The notes below the pieces were generated by a model, which saw only the letters and a list, made by a program, of their open reading frames with translations, searched no databases and was not told the origin of the DNA. A program made the translations under genes and the position numbers. From positions 3,782,001-3,846,000 of the forward strand of contig NZ_CP046564.1 in NCBI RefSeq assembly GCF_009818105.1: a stretch of 64,000 nt of DNA. Reading direction: 5' to 3'. The stretch comes from Bacillus sp. N1-1. Its GTDB lineage: Bacteria; Bacillota; Bacilli; Bacillales; Guptibacillaceae. Positions 7,791 through 15,936 of the stretch are shown piece after piece (the first letter of the stretch is position 1; the number at the start of each line of letters is the position of its first letter).

Positions 7791-9620
7791 ATGAAGGGCA
7801 TCTTTCAGAAATTCACTAATGTGGTAAGTGTATATCTTGCACTCACAACAATCGCAGGAAGTTCTATTTTCCTTACTCAGTACTTACTGACATTTCATCA
7901 AATTAACTGGAGTCTGGCCTTCACGTTCGTAGCGGCAATCCTGTTATTGAATCACTATACAATCCTATTGCCACCAAGCGGGAACTCGCTATCAATGGAT
8001 TCAGCGATTTATCTGGCAGTCCTATTTGTATTTGATCTCCATATGACGCTAACTCTTTTGCTTGTAACCTCGATCATCTATGCTCTGTATAACAAAAAAG
8101 TTGTCTTGTGGAAACATTTATTTAACTTTGCAATTTATAGCTCCATGATCATCGGTGCATATGAAGTTTTTATTCTCTCCGGTGGATCAATCGGCGCGCT
8201 AACGTTCTTCAACGTTGCCTCTTATATGTTTTCTCTAGTCGTCTACTTTAGTTTAAATGTGCTTTTAATAGGGGTTTTCTTCCTTTTATCCGCATCTGAA
8301 AACTTATATCAAATTGTGCAAGGTATGTTGAAAGAAACGATATCAAGTTATTTCATTACGCTTGGTCTTTCCTTAATTCTCGTTTTATTAATGCAACAAC
8401 AAATCATTCTTGGCATGCTATTGTTTTTATCTGTAGCTGTAGTGCTATCCGTTTCTTTTAAACAGTATTTTGAACTTTATCAAGAAGTTTCACAGAAAGC
8501 GGACATTGATCATCTCACGGAGCTATACAATCACGGTTATTTCAAATCGCTTTTAGAGGATGAAATAAAAACCGCAAAAGCCACAGGACAACCTTTATCA
8601 ATCGGTTTAATCGATCTTGATGACTTCAAAAAATACAATGATCAGCACGGTCATTTACAGGGCGACAGGCTTTTAAAACACTTCGGTGCCGAACTAAAAA
8701 GGAATGCGAAAGATGTGTTTACAGCCGCTCGATATGGTGGAGAAGAATTTGCACTATTAATGCCGGGAAAAACAGAGCGGGAAGCGTATCACGTCATCAA
8801 CCATCTTCGGAAAGAAGTAAACGACCATTATTTTGAAGGTGTTGAAGTGCTTCCACACGGCTGTTTATCTTTCTCAGCGGGCGTTATTCAATACAATCGG
8901 GACATGTATGATTCGTCAGAAGTACTTGAGAAAGCTGACCAAGCGATGTATTTTTCCAAAACAAAAGGAAAGAACAACGTTTGTATTTATGATGCGAATC
9001 ACGTTCTTTCCAAAACGTTTTACAACCATAAAGAAATGGAACTTCTAGAGCAACAATTAAAAATTTTTCTATCCAAAGATGTCTATACGTACAAACATAG
9101 TAAACGAGTTTATGAGTATGCAATTGAGTTCAGCAACCATTTAAATTTGAATGCAAATGATCAGAAAACCCTTGTAATGGGCGCCTTAATTCACGATATC
9201 GGGAAACTTGAAATTCCGCGAGATGTTATCAACAAAAAAGGCAAGCTGACGAAAGAAGAATGGGAAATGGTTCAAAAGCACGTTACATGGGGCAGAGAAA
9301 TTGTATCGACAAATCGGGAACTCCACGACCTACTCCCTCTCGTCGAACTCCACCATGAACGTTTTGATGGAAAAGGTTATCCTTATGGGCTCAGCGGTGA
9401 AGAACTTCCAAAACTTGTACGCATGTTAACGATTATTGATTCGTTTGATGCCATGACAACGGAACGCCCCTACCAAAAAACAAAATCGATCAGCGAAGCG
9501 ATCGATGAGCTAGAGAAATGTGCGGGTACCCAGTTTGATCCCGAACTCGTCCTTGAATTTATCAAAGTCATTAAAGAAAATCCTGCTTTTAATGAAAATC
9601 AGATTCAAATTACGATTTAA
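7791..9620 (+). CDS. Membrane GGDEF/HD-GYP cyclic-di-GMP protein
   Basis: A 609-residue protein in three parts. Residues 1-220 form about seven transmembrane helices, likely a sensory module. Residues ~235-400 are a GGDEF domain with active-site motif GGEEF near residue 317, expected to make cyclic-di-GMP from two GTP. Residues ~420-600 are an HD-GYP domain: HDIGK at ~468 and HHERFDGKGYP at ~520 carry the metal ligands and the GYP signature, expected to hydrolyse cyclic-di-GMP. Both catalytic motifs look intact, so this is a dual enzyme or one half dominates. The ribosome binding site is weak (GAGAGTGAT). It follows DUF5317 and the 33-residue peptide and is closed by a terminator. Confidence 0.92.
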   Translation: MKGIFQKFTNVVSVYLALTTIAGSSIFLTQYLLTFHQINWSLAFTFVAAILLLNHYTILLPPSGNSLSMDSAIYLAVLFVFDLHMTLTLLLVTSIIYALYNKKVVLWKHLFNFAIYSSMIIGAYEVFILSGGSIGALTFFNVASYMFSLVVYFSLNVLLIGVFFLLSASENLYQIVQGMLKETISSYFITLGLSLILVLLMQQQIILGMLLFLSVAVVLSVSFKQYFELYQEVSQKADIDHLTELYNHGYFKSLLEDEIKTAKATGQPLSIGLIDLDDFKKYNDQHGHLQGDRLLKHFGAELKRNAKDVFTAARYGGEEFALLMPGKTEREAYHVINHLRKEVNDHYFEGVEVLPHGCLSFSAGVIQYNRDMYDSSEVLEKADQAMYFSKTKGKNNVCIYDANHVLSKTFYNHKEMELLEQQLKIFLSKDVYTYKHSKRVYEYAIEFSNHLNLNANDQKTLVMGALIHDIGKLEIPRDVINKKGKLTKEEWEMVQKHVTWGREIVSTNRELHDLLPLVELHHERFDGKGYPYGLSGEELPKLVRMLTIIDSFDAMTTERPYQKTKSISEAIDELEKCAGTQFDPELVLEFIKVIKENPAFNENQIQITI

Positions 9621-9653
9621 ATAAGCGAATGCTAGGGCGTTCGCTTATTTTTA
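9619..9653 (+). terminator. Terminator after GGDEF/HD-GYP gene
   Basis: The stem AAATAAGCGAA pairs with TTCGCTTATTT, and a T-run follows directly. It begins on the stop codon of the upstream gene. Confidence 0.85.
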
Positions 9654-9766
9654 CTGTTGAAAAGACATTAACTGTTACCTTATACCTTTCATGTTTATCT
9701 TAATTGATTGAGAAATGAAAGCAGCCTGCTTCCCTTTGCAACAAATATGTAGGCATAACGAGTCGA

Positions 9767-10066
9767 TTACCACATCGGCTCGTTACGATCGGTCACACGA
9801 TAAAAAAATGGTAAAATGCAGATTGAAGCGAGAGCCGTCGCGAGTTCAAACGGAAAAATAATGGAAAGTGGGAAACCAAAGGCAAGCATCGGTAGCCAGA
9901 GAAAGGCGACAATACTCGGAATCACGGCCAGATTATTCCTCGTCCGTCGCGTAGGGTACTGCTTACTACCGCAATATGGACAAACGTTGTATTTTTTAAA
10001 ATGAATCACCGCGCGAAAGGTTTCTTTCCACGTCCATTCTGTCTGACATTGTTGACAGGTAGCCAT
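9767..10066 (-). CDS. CXXC-20-CXXC small membrane protein
   Basis: A 99-residue protein with an N-terminal zinc-ribbon-like pair of CXXC motifs (CQQC, then CPYC about 20 residues later) and two hydrophobic segments (IPSIVAFLWLPMLAF and a second at residues ~75-92). The spacing of the two CXXC motifs fits the small Bacillus TIGR04104-type proteins of unknown function. The start is set at 10066 (MATCQQC) instead of two codons earlier: the ribosome binding site GGGGG is seven bases from this ATG but would overlap the upstream one. It stands alone between a plus-strand terminator and pcp. Confidence 0.72.
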   Translation of the reverse strand: MATCQQCQTEWTWKETFRAVIHFKKYNVCPYCGSKQYPTRRTRNNLAVIPSIVAFLWLPMLAFGFPLSIIFPFELATALASICILPFFYRVTDRNEPMW

Positions 10067-10120
10067 GTTCATTCCCCCTTACTCTTTATACGAGTGGCGC
10101 TGGCACCGGGTTTCAAAATG

Positions 10121-10150
10121 AAAAAAAGCTGAATGAACAGCTCAGCTTTT
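10121..10150 (-). terminator. Terminator overlapping the end of pcp
   Basis: On the minus strand AAAAGCTGA pairs with TCAGCTTTT, followed by more T residues. The stem includes the pcp stop codon. Confidence 0.8.
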
Positions 10151-10780
10151 AGAATACTCATGTGCGTTTCCTTCTAAATCGGAAAGAGTATGAATCATAA
10201 TCTTAATAGCATCTCGAATACTCGTAAATGGAAAACCAGTATGTGCTGAATGATGAAGCGTCATCTCAAAAGTTGGCGGCACGTGAACGAAGCCTGCAGG
10301 AATAGAGAGATTCCTTTGTTCAAGAGCATAAAGCACGCTATACATGACGTTATTGCAGAGGTAAGTTCCAGCCGTATTGGAGATTTCTGCTGGAATACCG
10401 TTTTGTAAAAGCGCATCTGTCATTTTCTTAACGGGCAGCGTGGAAAAATAAGCGGCTGGTCCTCCTTCAACAATCGGTTGGTCTTCAGGGGCATGTCCCG
10501 CGTTATCCTCTGCACTGTCATTCACGTTAATCGCAATGCGCTCTGGCGTTATTTTTGTTCGATCGGCAGCGAGTCCAAGCATAATGACCGCAAACGGCTC
10601 ACACTGTTCAACATATCCAATGAGCATTTCTGCCGCTCGTTCATAATCAACAGGCAACACCCGCGAAATAATTTCAAACCCACCAATCGTTTCTTCATCC
10701 AGTTCCATGACGATCTGCTCGGTTGGATTATGACGATGCTCAAGAAAAGGTTCAAATCCAGTTAACAATAAAGGCTTCAC
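10142..10780 (-). CDS. pcp: Pyrrolidone-carboxylate peptidase
   Basis: A 212-residue cytoplasmic cysteine peptidase (family C15) that removes N-terminal pyroglutamate from peptides. The catalytic triad can be read: Glu80 in ITPERIAINVND, Cys142 in AGTYLCNNVMY and His166 in GFVHVPP. The N-terminal LLTGFEPF is diagnostic. Length matches the 203-215 residues usual for Pcp. It is a single gene with its own terminator. The region upstream to the divergent iron alcohol dehydrogenase is 230 bases of AT-rich sequence, where I see no clear promoter. Confidence 0.95.
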   Translation of the reverse strand: MKPLLLTGFEPFLEHRHNPTEQIVMELDEETIGGFEIISRVLPVDYERAAEMLIGYVEQCEPFAVIMLGLAADRTKITPERIAINVNDSAEDNAGHAPEDQPIVEGGPAAYFSTLPVKKMTDALLQNGIPAEISNTAGTYLCNNVMYSVLYALEQRNLSIPAGFVHVPPTFEMTLHHSAHTGFPFTSIRDAIKIMIHTLSDLEGNAHEYSKS

Positions 10781-11012
10781 TCCACTCTCCCCTTTCGCTT
10801 TAAACCAGTCCTAGTGAAGATACAATTCTTCTACATTACCTTTCTATAACCTTATTTCATGAGATTTAACCTAGAAATTTTAGTAAAATTTTACCATAAT
10901 TACATAAAGTAATGTTTTATGAGAAGTTCTTCACGTTCTAAATGAAGGGATTTCTTTATAAAATCACGAACCTCTGTCGTATAGGGCTTATCACAAAAGG
11001 AGGCAACACCAT

Positions 11013-12215
11013 ATGTCTTTTTCAAAACTTGTTTTCACGCCACTCAGCTACACAGGTTGGGGATCACTAGAACAGCTCTTACCTGAAGTTGAGAAGCACT
11101 CGCCCCAGCGTATCCTTGTTGTTACTGATCCTGTTTTAAACGAACTGGGTCTCGTTGACCGAGTTCGTTTACCGATGGAAGAGGCCGGATATACTGTCGA
11201 CATTTACACCGACATTGTTCCAGAGCCACCGCTCGCTATTGGTGAAAAGCTCGTGAATTATACGAAAGAAAATGAGTATGATCTCGTAATCGGACTAGGT
11301 GGCGGAAGTGCGTTAGATCTCGCCAAGTTAACGGCAGTTCTTTCCGCGCATGAAGGCTCTGCTGCTGATTATCTCAATTTATCAGGAAGCCGAGAGATTA
11401 CAAAAAAAGGACTGCCTAAAATTCTAATTCCTACAACCTCAGGGACTGGTTCTGAAGTAACCAATATCGCCGTGCTATCTCTTGAAAGCTCAAAAGATGT
11501 GGTTACACACGATTATCTTCTCGCAGATGCCGCAATTGTTGACCCAGAACTAACTATTTCCGTTCCTGCAAAGGTTACTGCCGCAACAGGTGTTGATGCG
11601 CTGACCCATGCGATTGAAGCTTACGTCTCTGTCAACGCAAGTCCGACGACGGATGGACTTGCCTTACAAGCAATTCGGCTAATTAGCCGCTCCATTCGAC
11701 GTGTTGTTACGAATGGAGAAGATCGGGAAGCACGCATCGATATGAGTAACGGCAGCTATATCGCAGGTCTTGCCTTTTTTAATGCAGGAGTGGCAGGGGT
11801 TCATGCGCTCGCCTATCCTCTTGGTGGCCAGTTTCATATCGCTCATGGGGATTCCAATGCGGTGTTGCTTCCATATGTGATGGGGTATATTCGAAAAAGC
11901 TGTACAAAGCGAATGGGAGATATTTTGAACGCGCTCGGTGGAAATTCTCAATTTCTTTCAGAAGATGAAGCTTCCTATGAATGCGTTCGCCAGTTAGAAA
12001 GACTTGTTCAAGATGTCGGCATTCCGAGTACACTTGGCGGATTCGATATTCCAAGTTCTGCGCTTGAATCCCTCACTGAAGATGGTTTGAAGCAGAAAAG
12101 ATTGCTGGCTAGGAGTCCTCTACCTCTTTACGAAGCAGATATTCGTGCCATCTATCAATCTGCTTTTAACGGAGAAGTTGTCGAAGCGTCACTTGCGAAT
12201 ATTCAACACCCTTAA
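11013..12215 (+). CDS. Iron-containing alcohol dehydrogenase
   Basis: A 400-residue group III (iron-dependent) alcohol dehydrogenase. The NAD-binding loop GLGGGSALDLAK is at ~100-111, PTTSGTGSEVTN at ~142-153, and the metal ligands lie in GVDALTHAIEAYVS and in the HALAYPLGGQFHIAHG stretch, which supplies two His. Likely reaction: NAD(P)H-dependent interconversion of an aldehyde and an alcohol, as in 1,3-propanediol or lactaldehyde reductases. AAAGGAGG precedes the ATG. It is monocistronic, faces away from pcp and ends in a very long terminator. Its closeness to the sulfoquinovose operon allows the idea that it reduces sulfolactaldehyde to dihydroxypropanesulfonate, but it lies outside that operon. 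Confidence 0.88.
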   Translation: MSFSKLVFTPLSYTGWGSLEQLLPEVEKHSPQRILVVTDPVLNELGLVDRVRLPMEEAGYTVDIYTDIVPEPPLAIGEKLVNYTKENEYDLVIGLGGGSALDLAKLTAVLSAHEGSAADYLNLSGSREITKKGLPKILIPTTSGTGSEVTNIAVLSLESSKDVVTHDYLLADAAIVDPELTISVPAKVTAATGVDALTHAIEAYVSVNASPTTDGLALQAIRLISRSIRRVVTNGEDREARIDMSNGSYIAGLAFFNAGVAGVHALAYPLGGQFHIAHGDSNAVLLPYVMGYIRKSCTKRMGDILNALGGNSQFLSEDEASYECVRQLERLVQDVGIPSTLGGFDIPSSALESLTEDGLKQKRLLARSPLPLYEADIRAIYQSAFNGEVVEASLANIQHP

Positions 12216-12260
12216 ATCAATCATAAAAGCCCGCTACCTAAGCGGGCTTTTATGATTGAT
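12216..12260 (+). terminator. Unusually long terminator after the iron alcohol dehydrogenase
   Basis: Two 20-base arms (12216-12235 and 12241-12260) are perfectly complementary around a five-base loop ACCTA. The core stem AAAGCCCGCT/AGCGGGCTTT with its T-run is a standard terminator; the outer AT part extends it. The candidate ATG of the next ORF lies in the distal arm. Confidence 0.85.
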
Positions 12261-12479
12261 ACCTCTATTGTTAGGGAACACCAGTTAAAACGGAAACAGG
12301 TGGTGTCATACTTGGGTTACTTTCTATTACTGATTCTTTCACTTGCCATCATGATCTTTCTCATAAGGGTTCCACTAACCGATCGCTTCCCCCCAGCGAT
12401 TCGCAAAATGGGTGTGATCTTTCTTGCGTTAATCTCGCTTGTCTTTCTTGCATTATTAATTGCTTCCTTTATAGGATGA
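12252..12479 (+). CDS. Possible small two-helix membrane protein
   Basis: The frame gives 75 residues with a basic N-terminus (REHQLKRKQ) and two good hydrophobic helices (YLGYFLLLILSLAIMIF and MGVIFLALISLVFLALLIA) separated by a short polar turn. That pattern argues for a real membrane protein. Against it, the ATG at 12252 lies in the distal arm of a terminator and has no ribosome binding site; a GTG about 16 codons later is an alternative start. I recognise no family. A composite palindromic repeat begins three bases after the stop. Confidence 0.4.
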   Translation: MIDTSIVREHQLKRKQVVSYLGYFLLLILSLAIMIFLIRVPLTDRFPPAIRKMGVIFLALISLVFLALLIASFIG

Positions 12480-12482
12480 TAG

Positions 12483-12563
12483 AAAAGGCGAAAGTGTCCG
12501 CTCCGAGTGGACACTTTCGCCTTTTTGTTTGTGAAGGGGGTCAGGCTCGAGCCTGACCCCCTT
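12483..12563. repeat. Composite palindromic element, copy 2
   Basis: Hairpin 1 has 17-base arms AAAAGGCGAAAGTGTCC (12483-12499) and its complement (12509-12525). The linker is TTTGTTTGTG-like. Hairpin 2 is a perfect 30-base palindrome (12534-12563) with centre CTCGAG. It lies 16 bases from the stop of the minus-strand AEC transporter and three bases after the stop of the plus-strand small ORF. Hairpin 1 can terminate on either strand. Confidence 0.87.
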
Positions 12564-12578
12564 TTAAAAAACCTCTCT

Positions 12579-13487
12579 TTAAACAAACGTCGTCGCTAAA
12601 TAAATCACCACAGGCACCGTCACTAAGCTCGACACGGTGGACACGAGCGTGGCGCTTGATACGTTTTGAGGTTCCGTATGAAATTGAATGGCGTACATGG
12701 TCGTATTGGCGGCAGTCGGAGTTGCCGCCATAATGATCATAATTTGCTTTGTTAATGGATCAACAGGCATAAATACAACGATTCCAGCAGCAATAAGCGG
12801 CGCAACCATTAATTTAAGCGATAGTGCTGTTGAAAGCTTTTGCCAATCAATCGCTCGCAACCGTATATTGGCAAGCTGCATGCCAAGCGTCACCATAATA
12901 ACGGGAATGGCTGCGTCCGCTATCAAATCCACGCCATCACGGATCGTTCCAAGTGGAATGTGTAACCATTGAAACATAAGACCAACAATGGCACCGTAAA
13001 CCATTGGCATTTTTCTAACTGCTCTAAGGGCTGCTTTAATCCCGTCGTGATCTGGACTTCCTTTTGCCGCATAGTAGACGCCAAGCGTACTCATTAACAA
13101 CTGCTGTAGCACCATTAACACAATCGCTGTTTCCATTCCAATCGTTCCAAATAGAAACAGGACAAGCGGAGTGCCATAATTTCCATTATTCATAAATGCG
13201 CTTGATAATACCAAACCACACCGTTCTGATTCGGTATAGCCGTATATTTTCGATAAAATGCTCACAATTGCAATAAGTGCAAAGCACAGACCAAGCATGT
13301 AGATCGATAAATACCCGTAGGACGAATCAATTTCTTGTTCATAGAACGTTCGAAAAACGAGAAGCGGCACGAGCACATATAAAGCAAGATTCGAAAGTAC
13401 TTTCGTCTCTAATTTTAAAAAGCGCTGCGCAAGATACCCGACGCCAAATACGAAAAAGATCGGTAGCAGTATGGTTATGATCGACAT
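12579..13487 (-). CDS. AEC-family transporter (auxin efflux carrier type)
   Basis: A 302-residue integral membrane protein with about ten helices in two inverted halves of five. Family features include LPIFFVFGVGYLAQR at the N-terminus, MNNGNYGTPL in the middle and AATPTAANTTMYA near residue 265, the polar unwound segment typical of the fold. Bacterial members export or import small carboxylates such as malate or malonate. The ATG at 13487 is chosen over one two codons upstream because AGGAG is seven bases from it. It follows the sulfoquinovose operon on the same strand after a terminator, so partial readthrough could co-express it. Export of 3-sulfolactate is an attractive but untested role. 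Confidence 0.88.
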   Translation of the reverse strand: MSIITILLPIFFVFGVGYLAQRFLKLETKVLSNLALYVLVPLLVFRTFYEQEIDSSYGYLSIYMLGLCFALIAIVSILSKIYGYTESERCGLVLSSAFMNNGNYGTPLVLFLFGTIGMETAIVLMVLQQLLMSTLGVYYAAKGSPDHDGIKAALRAVRKMPMVYGAIVGLMFQWLHIPLGTIRDGVDLIADAAIPVIMVTLGMQLANIRLRAIDWQKLSTALSLKLMVAPLIAAGIVVFMPVDPLTKQIMIIMAATPTAANTTMYAIQFHTEPQNVSSATLVSTVSSLVTVPVVIYLATTFV

Positions 13488-13536
13488 CTTCATTCTCCTT
13501 CAGCTTCTAAAAGCGATAGCGTCCTATTACAGGATG

Positions 13537-13572
13537 AAAAGGGACCCGATTCGATTCATCGGCCCCCTTTCT
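13537..13572 (-). terminator. Terminator at the end of the sulfoquinovose operon
   Basis: On the minus strand AAAGGGGG-CCGAT pairs imperfectly with ATCGG-GTCCCTTTT around a short loop, followed by T residues. It separates the aldehyde dehydrogenase gene from the AEC transporter. Confidence 0.75.
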
Positions 13573-13576
13573 ACTC

Positions 13577-15010
13577 TCATCCGTTAAAAACGATAATTTT
13601 TTCTTCTGTCATTTCTTCAATCGCATAGCGTGGACCTTCTTTGCCCGTTCCACTTTTCTTCACGCCACCGTATGGCATATGATCAACGCGATAGCCTGAC
13701 GTATCATTAATAATCAGTCCACCTACATGAACCTCATTGATCGCTTTTAACGTAAAAGCGAGGTCATTCGTAAAGAGTCCAGCTTGAAGACCATACTCTG
13801 AATCATTCACTCTCGCAATCACATCATCTGTTGAACGGTACGTGCTAACCGCTACGACCGGACCAAAAACTTCTTGACGACAAACCTTCATATCATCGTT
13901 TACATTCGTCAAAATCGTAGGTTGATAGAAAACGCCATCTCGTTTACCACCTGTTTCAATCACAGCTCCCTGATCAACCGCTTCTTGTACCCAGCTCTCA
14001 ACGCGAATCGCTTCACGTTCAGCAATCATCGGGCCGATATCAGTCGCTGCATCCATTGGATCACCTAAAACAAGTCCTTCTGTTACTTCCTTCATTTTTG
14101 CAAGGAAGCGCTCGTAAATATCATCATGAACATAGACGCGCTGGACTGAAATACAAACCTGACCAGCGTTATTAAAGCTTTTTTGCGCAGACTGCGTTGC
14201 GGCTGTTTCAACATCTGCGTCATGATGCACAATTGTTGCTGAATTGTTTCCTAGCTCTAATGCCACTTTGCGTAATCCAGCTTTTTCGCGAATAAGCTGG
14301 CCAACACGCGGGCTTCCCGTAAACGTAAACATATTCACATCTTGATTCGAAAGAAGCCATTCGCCTACCGTTGCTCCCTCTCCCGTAATCAGGTTCAGAC
14401 GTCCTGCTGGAAGTCCCGCTTCTTCAAATATTTCAGTTAAAAGAATCGCACAAACAGGCGTCACTTCAGCTGGTTTTAACACAACGCTATTTCCTGCTGC
14501 AAGCGCAGGGCCAATTTTGTGGCACACAAGATTCAACGGTACGTTAAATGGCGTGATTGCTGCGACAACGCCGATTGGGAAGCGTCTTGTATATGCCTGA
14601 CGCTGTTCAGATCCAGGCGCAGCTTCCACCGGAATGCCTTCGCCGTGAATTCGCTTTGCTTCTTCTGCCGAAACTTCCAATGTTAAAGCAGCTCTCCCTA
14701 CTTCACCTTTACACTCAGCTAAAGGCTTTCCAACTTCCTTCGCAAGCACTTCTCCAAGCTCATCCTGACGTGCTCGAAGTGTTGCAGCAGCTTTAATCAA
14801 AACAGTATAACGATCGTAAGGCGAAAAAGGGGTTTTCAAAGCCGTTTTAGCCGCTTGAACCGCATCTTTTACGTCCTGTTCATCGGCTGTAGCCGTTTTC
14901 GCCGCTACTTCTTGTGTGTATTTGTTTAGCACGTCATCCGTTGCTGTTTTTTCTCGCCATTCCCCATTAATGAATAAACCATATGTTCTTACTGAAGTTT
15001 GTGTAGCCAC
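13577..15010 (-). CDS. Aldehyde dehydrogenase, probable 3-sulfolactaldehyde dehydrogenase
   Basis: A 477-residue NAD(P)-dependent aldehyde dehydrogenase. The catalytic Cys286 is in NAGQVCISVQ, the general base Glu252 in VALELGNNSA, the oxyanion Asn156 in TPFNVPLN, and the cofactor loop is FTGSPRVG. Alone it could be a succinate-semialdehyde or glyceraldehyde-3-phosphate type enzyme. Its position as the last gene of an operon holding sulfoquinovosidase, isomerase, kinase and aldolase points to oxidation of 3-sulfolactaldehyde to 3-sulfolactate, the exit step of sulfoglycolysis. It starts 21 bases after the aldolase stop; the ribosome binding site AGGAGG is clear. A terminator follows. Substrate is inferred from context only. 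Confidence 0.88.
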   Translation of the reverse strand: MATQTSVRTYGLFINGEWREKTATDDVLNKYTQEVAAKTATADEQDVKDAVQAAKTALKTPFSPYDRYTVLIKAAATLRARQDELGEVLAKEVGKPLAECKGEVGRAALTLEVSAEEAKRIHGEGIPVEAAPGSEQRQAYTRRFPIGVVAAITPFNVPLNLVCHKIGPALAAGNSVVLKPAEVTPVCAILLTEIFEEAGLPAGRLNLITGEGATVGEWLLSNQDVNMFTFTGSPRVGQLIREKAGLRKVALELGNNSATIVHHDADVETAATQSAQKSFNNAGQVCISVQRVYVHDDIYERFLAKMKEVTEGLVLGDPMDAATDIGPMIAEREAIRVESWVQEAVDQGAVIETGGKRDGVFYQPTILTNVNDDMKVCRQEVFGPVVAVSTYRSTDDVIARVNDSEYGLQAGLFTNDLAFTLKAINEVHVGGLIINDTSGYRVDHMPYGGVKKSGTGKEGPRYAIEEMTEEKIIVFNG

Positions 15011-15030
15011 GTTAACATCATCCTCCTTTT

Positions 15031-15921
15031 TTATAACGTTACGACCTTTTTGTCTAATAAAAGTTCTTCTGCTTTTCCCCCGCTACCAAATACGCGAATC
15101 TTTTCTTGGACTTTTTCTTTCATGCGTAAGCGACCGAGACCAAGCGAACTTGCGAGCACAATATCATCTGGATTTTCTGAAAATGCTTCTTGAACGCCTC
15201 TCGTAAACGCTTGACGAAGCTCCGTATCTACATTAATTTTTGCAATCCCTAGTGAAATCGCCCGTTGCACTTGTTCATCGGGCACATCTGATCCGCCGTG
15301 AAGAACGACAGGACGCTGAACGGCTTCTACAATTTCTTTTAGTCGTTCAAAACGAAGGTTAGGCGTTTCTTTATATATACCATGTGCCGTTCCAATCGAT
15401 ACGGCTAGGTAATCAACATCGGTCGCTTCTACGAAAGCGACAGCTTCTTCTGTTGTCGTAATAAGCGCATCCTTCTCATCAACCGTAATGTCATCTTCCG
15501 TGCCACCGATTTTACCGATTTCTCCTTCAGATCCAATTCCAAGTGCTCTTGCTATATCAACTACTTTTTTCGTCGTCGCCGTGTTTTCTTCAAAAGATAA
15601 ACCGGACCCATCAAACATGACGGATTGGAAGCCCATTTGTACAGCTTGCATCGTTTGCTCGAACTGACGGCTGTGATCGAGATGAATCGCAACGGGAACA
15701 TCAAATTCTTTTTCATACGTATCGATCAACCCTTTTAATGCTTCCATGCCAAGGGTTTGAATCACTTTCTGCCCCACCTGTATCATAATAGGTGCCTTTT
15801 CCTCCGCTGCTGCTTCAAAAATCGCTAGAACGGTTTCCGCATTATGTGCGCTAAATGCCCCTACCCCATATCCATTTTGAAAAGCATGATCCAGCATTGT
15901 TTTTCCGTTAATAAATGGCAT
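15031..15921 (-). CDS. Class II ketose-bisphosphate aldolase, probable sulfofructose-1-phosphate aldolase
   Basis: A 296-residue zinc-dependent class II aldolase (FbaA/GatY/KbaY family). Visible features are IHLDHS with the zinc His and catalytic Asp, EGEIGKIGG, SIGTAHG with a zinc His, LHGGSDVP with the third zinc His and DHAP-phosphate site, and INVDTEL. The expected reaction here is cleavage of 6-deoxy-6-sulfofructose 1-phosphate to dihydroxyacetone phosphate and 3-sulfolactaldehyde. Three ATG codons stand in a row at 15927-15919; the third is best spaced from GGAG. It lies between the GntR regulator and the dehydrogenase in the sulfoquinovose operon. A role in ordinary glycolysis is unlikely because kinase and aldolase sit beside a sulfoquinovosidase. 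Confidence 0.87.
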   Translation of the reverse strand: MPFINGKTMLDHAFQNGYGVGAFSAHNAETVLAIFEAAAEEKAPIMIQVGQKVIQTLGMEALKGLIDTYEKEFDVPVAIHLDHSRQFEQTMQAVQMGFQSVMFDGSGLSFEENTATTKKVVDIARALGIGSEGEIGKIGGTEDDITVDEKDALITTTEEAVAFVEATDVDYLAVSIGTAHGIYKETPNLRFERLKEIVEAVQRPVVLHGGSDVPDEQVQRAISLGIAKINVDTELRQAFTRGVQEAFSENPDDIVLASSLGLGRLRMKEKVQEKIRVFGSGGKAEELLLDKKVVTL

Positions 15922-15936
15922 CATCATTTCTCCCTT

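Noticed and set aside
13577..15010. Non-phosphorylating glyceraldehyde-3-phosphate dehydrogenase (GapN)
   Set aside because: Sequence alone would allow it, but the operon provides a specific aldehyde (sulfolactaldehyde), so that substrate is preferred; GapN is not fully excluded.
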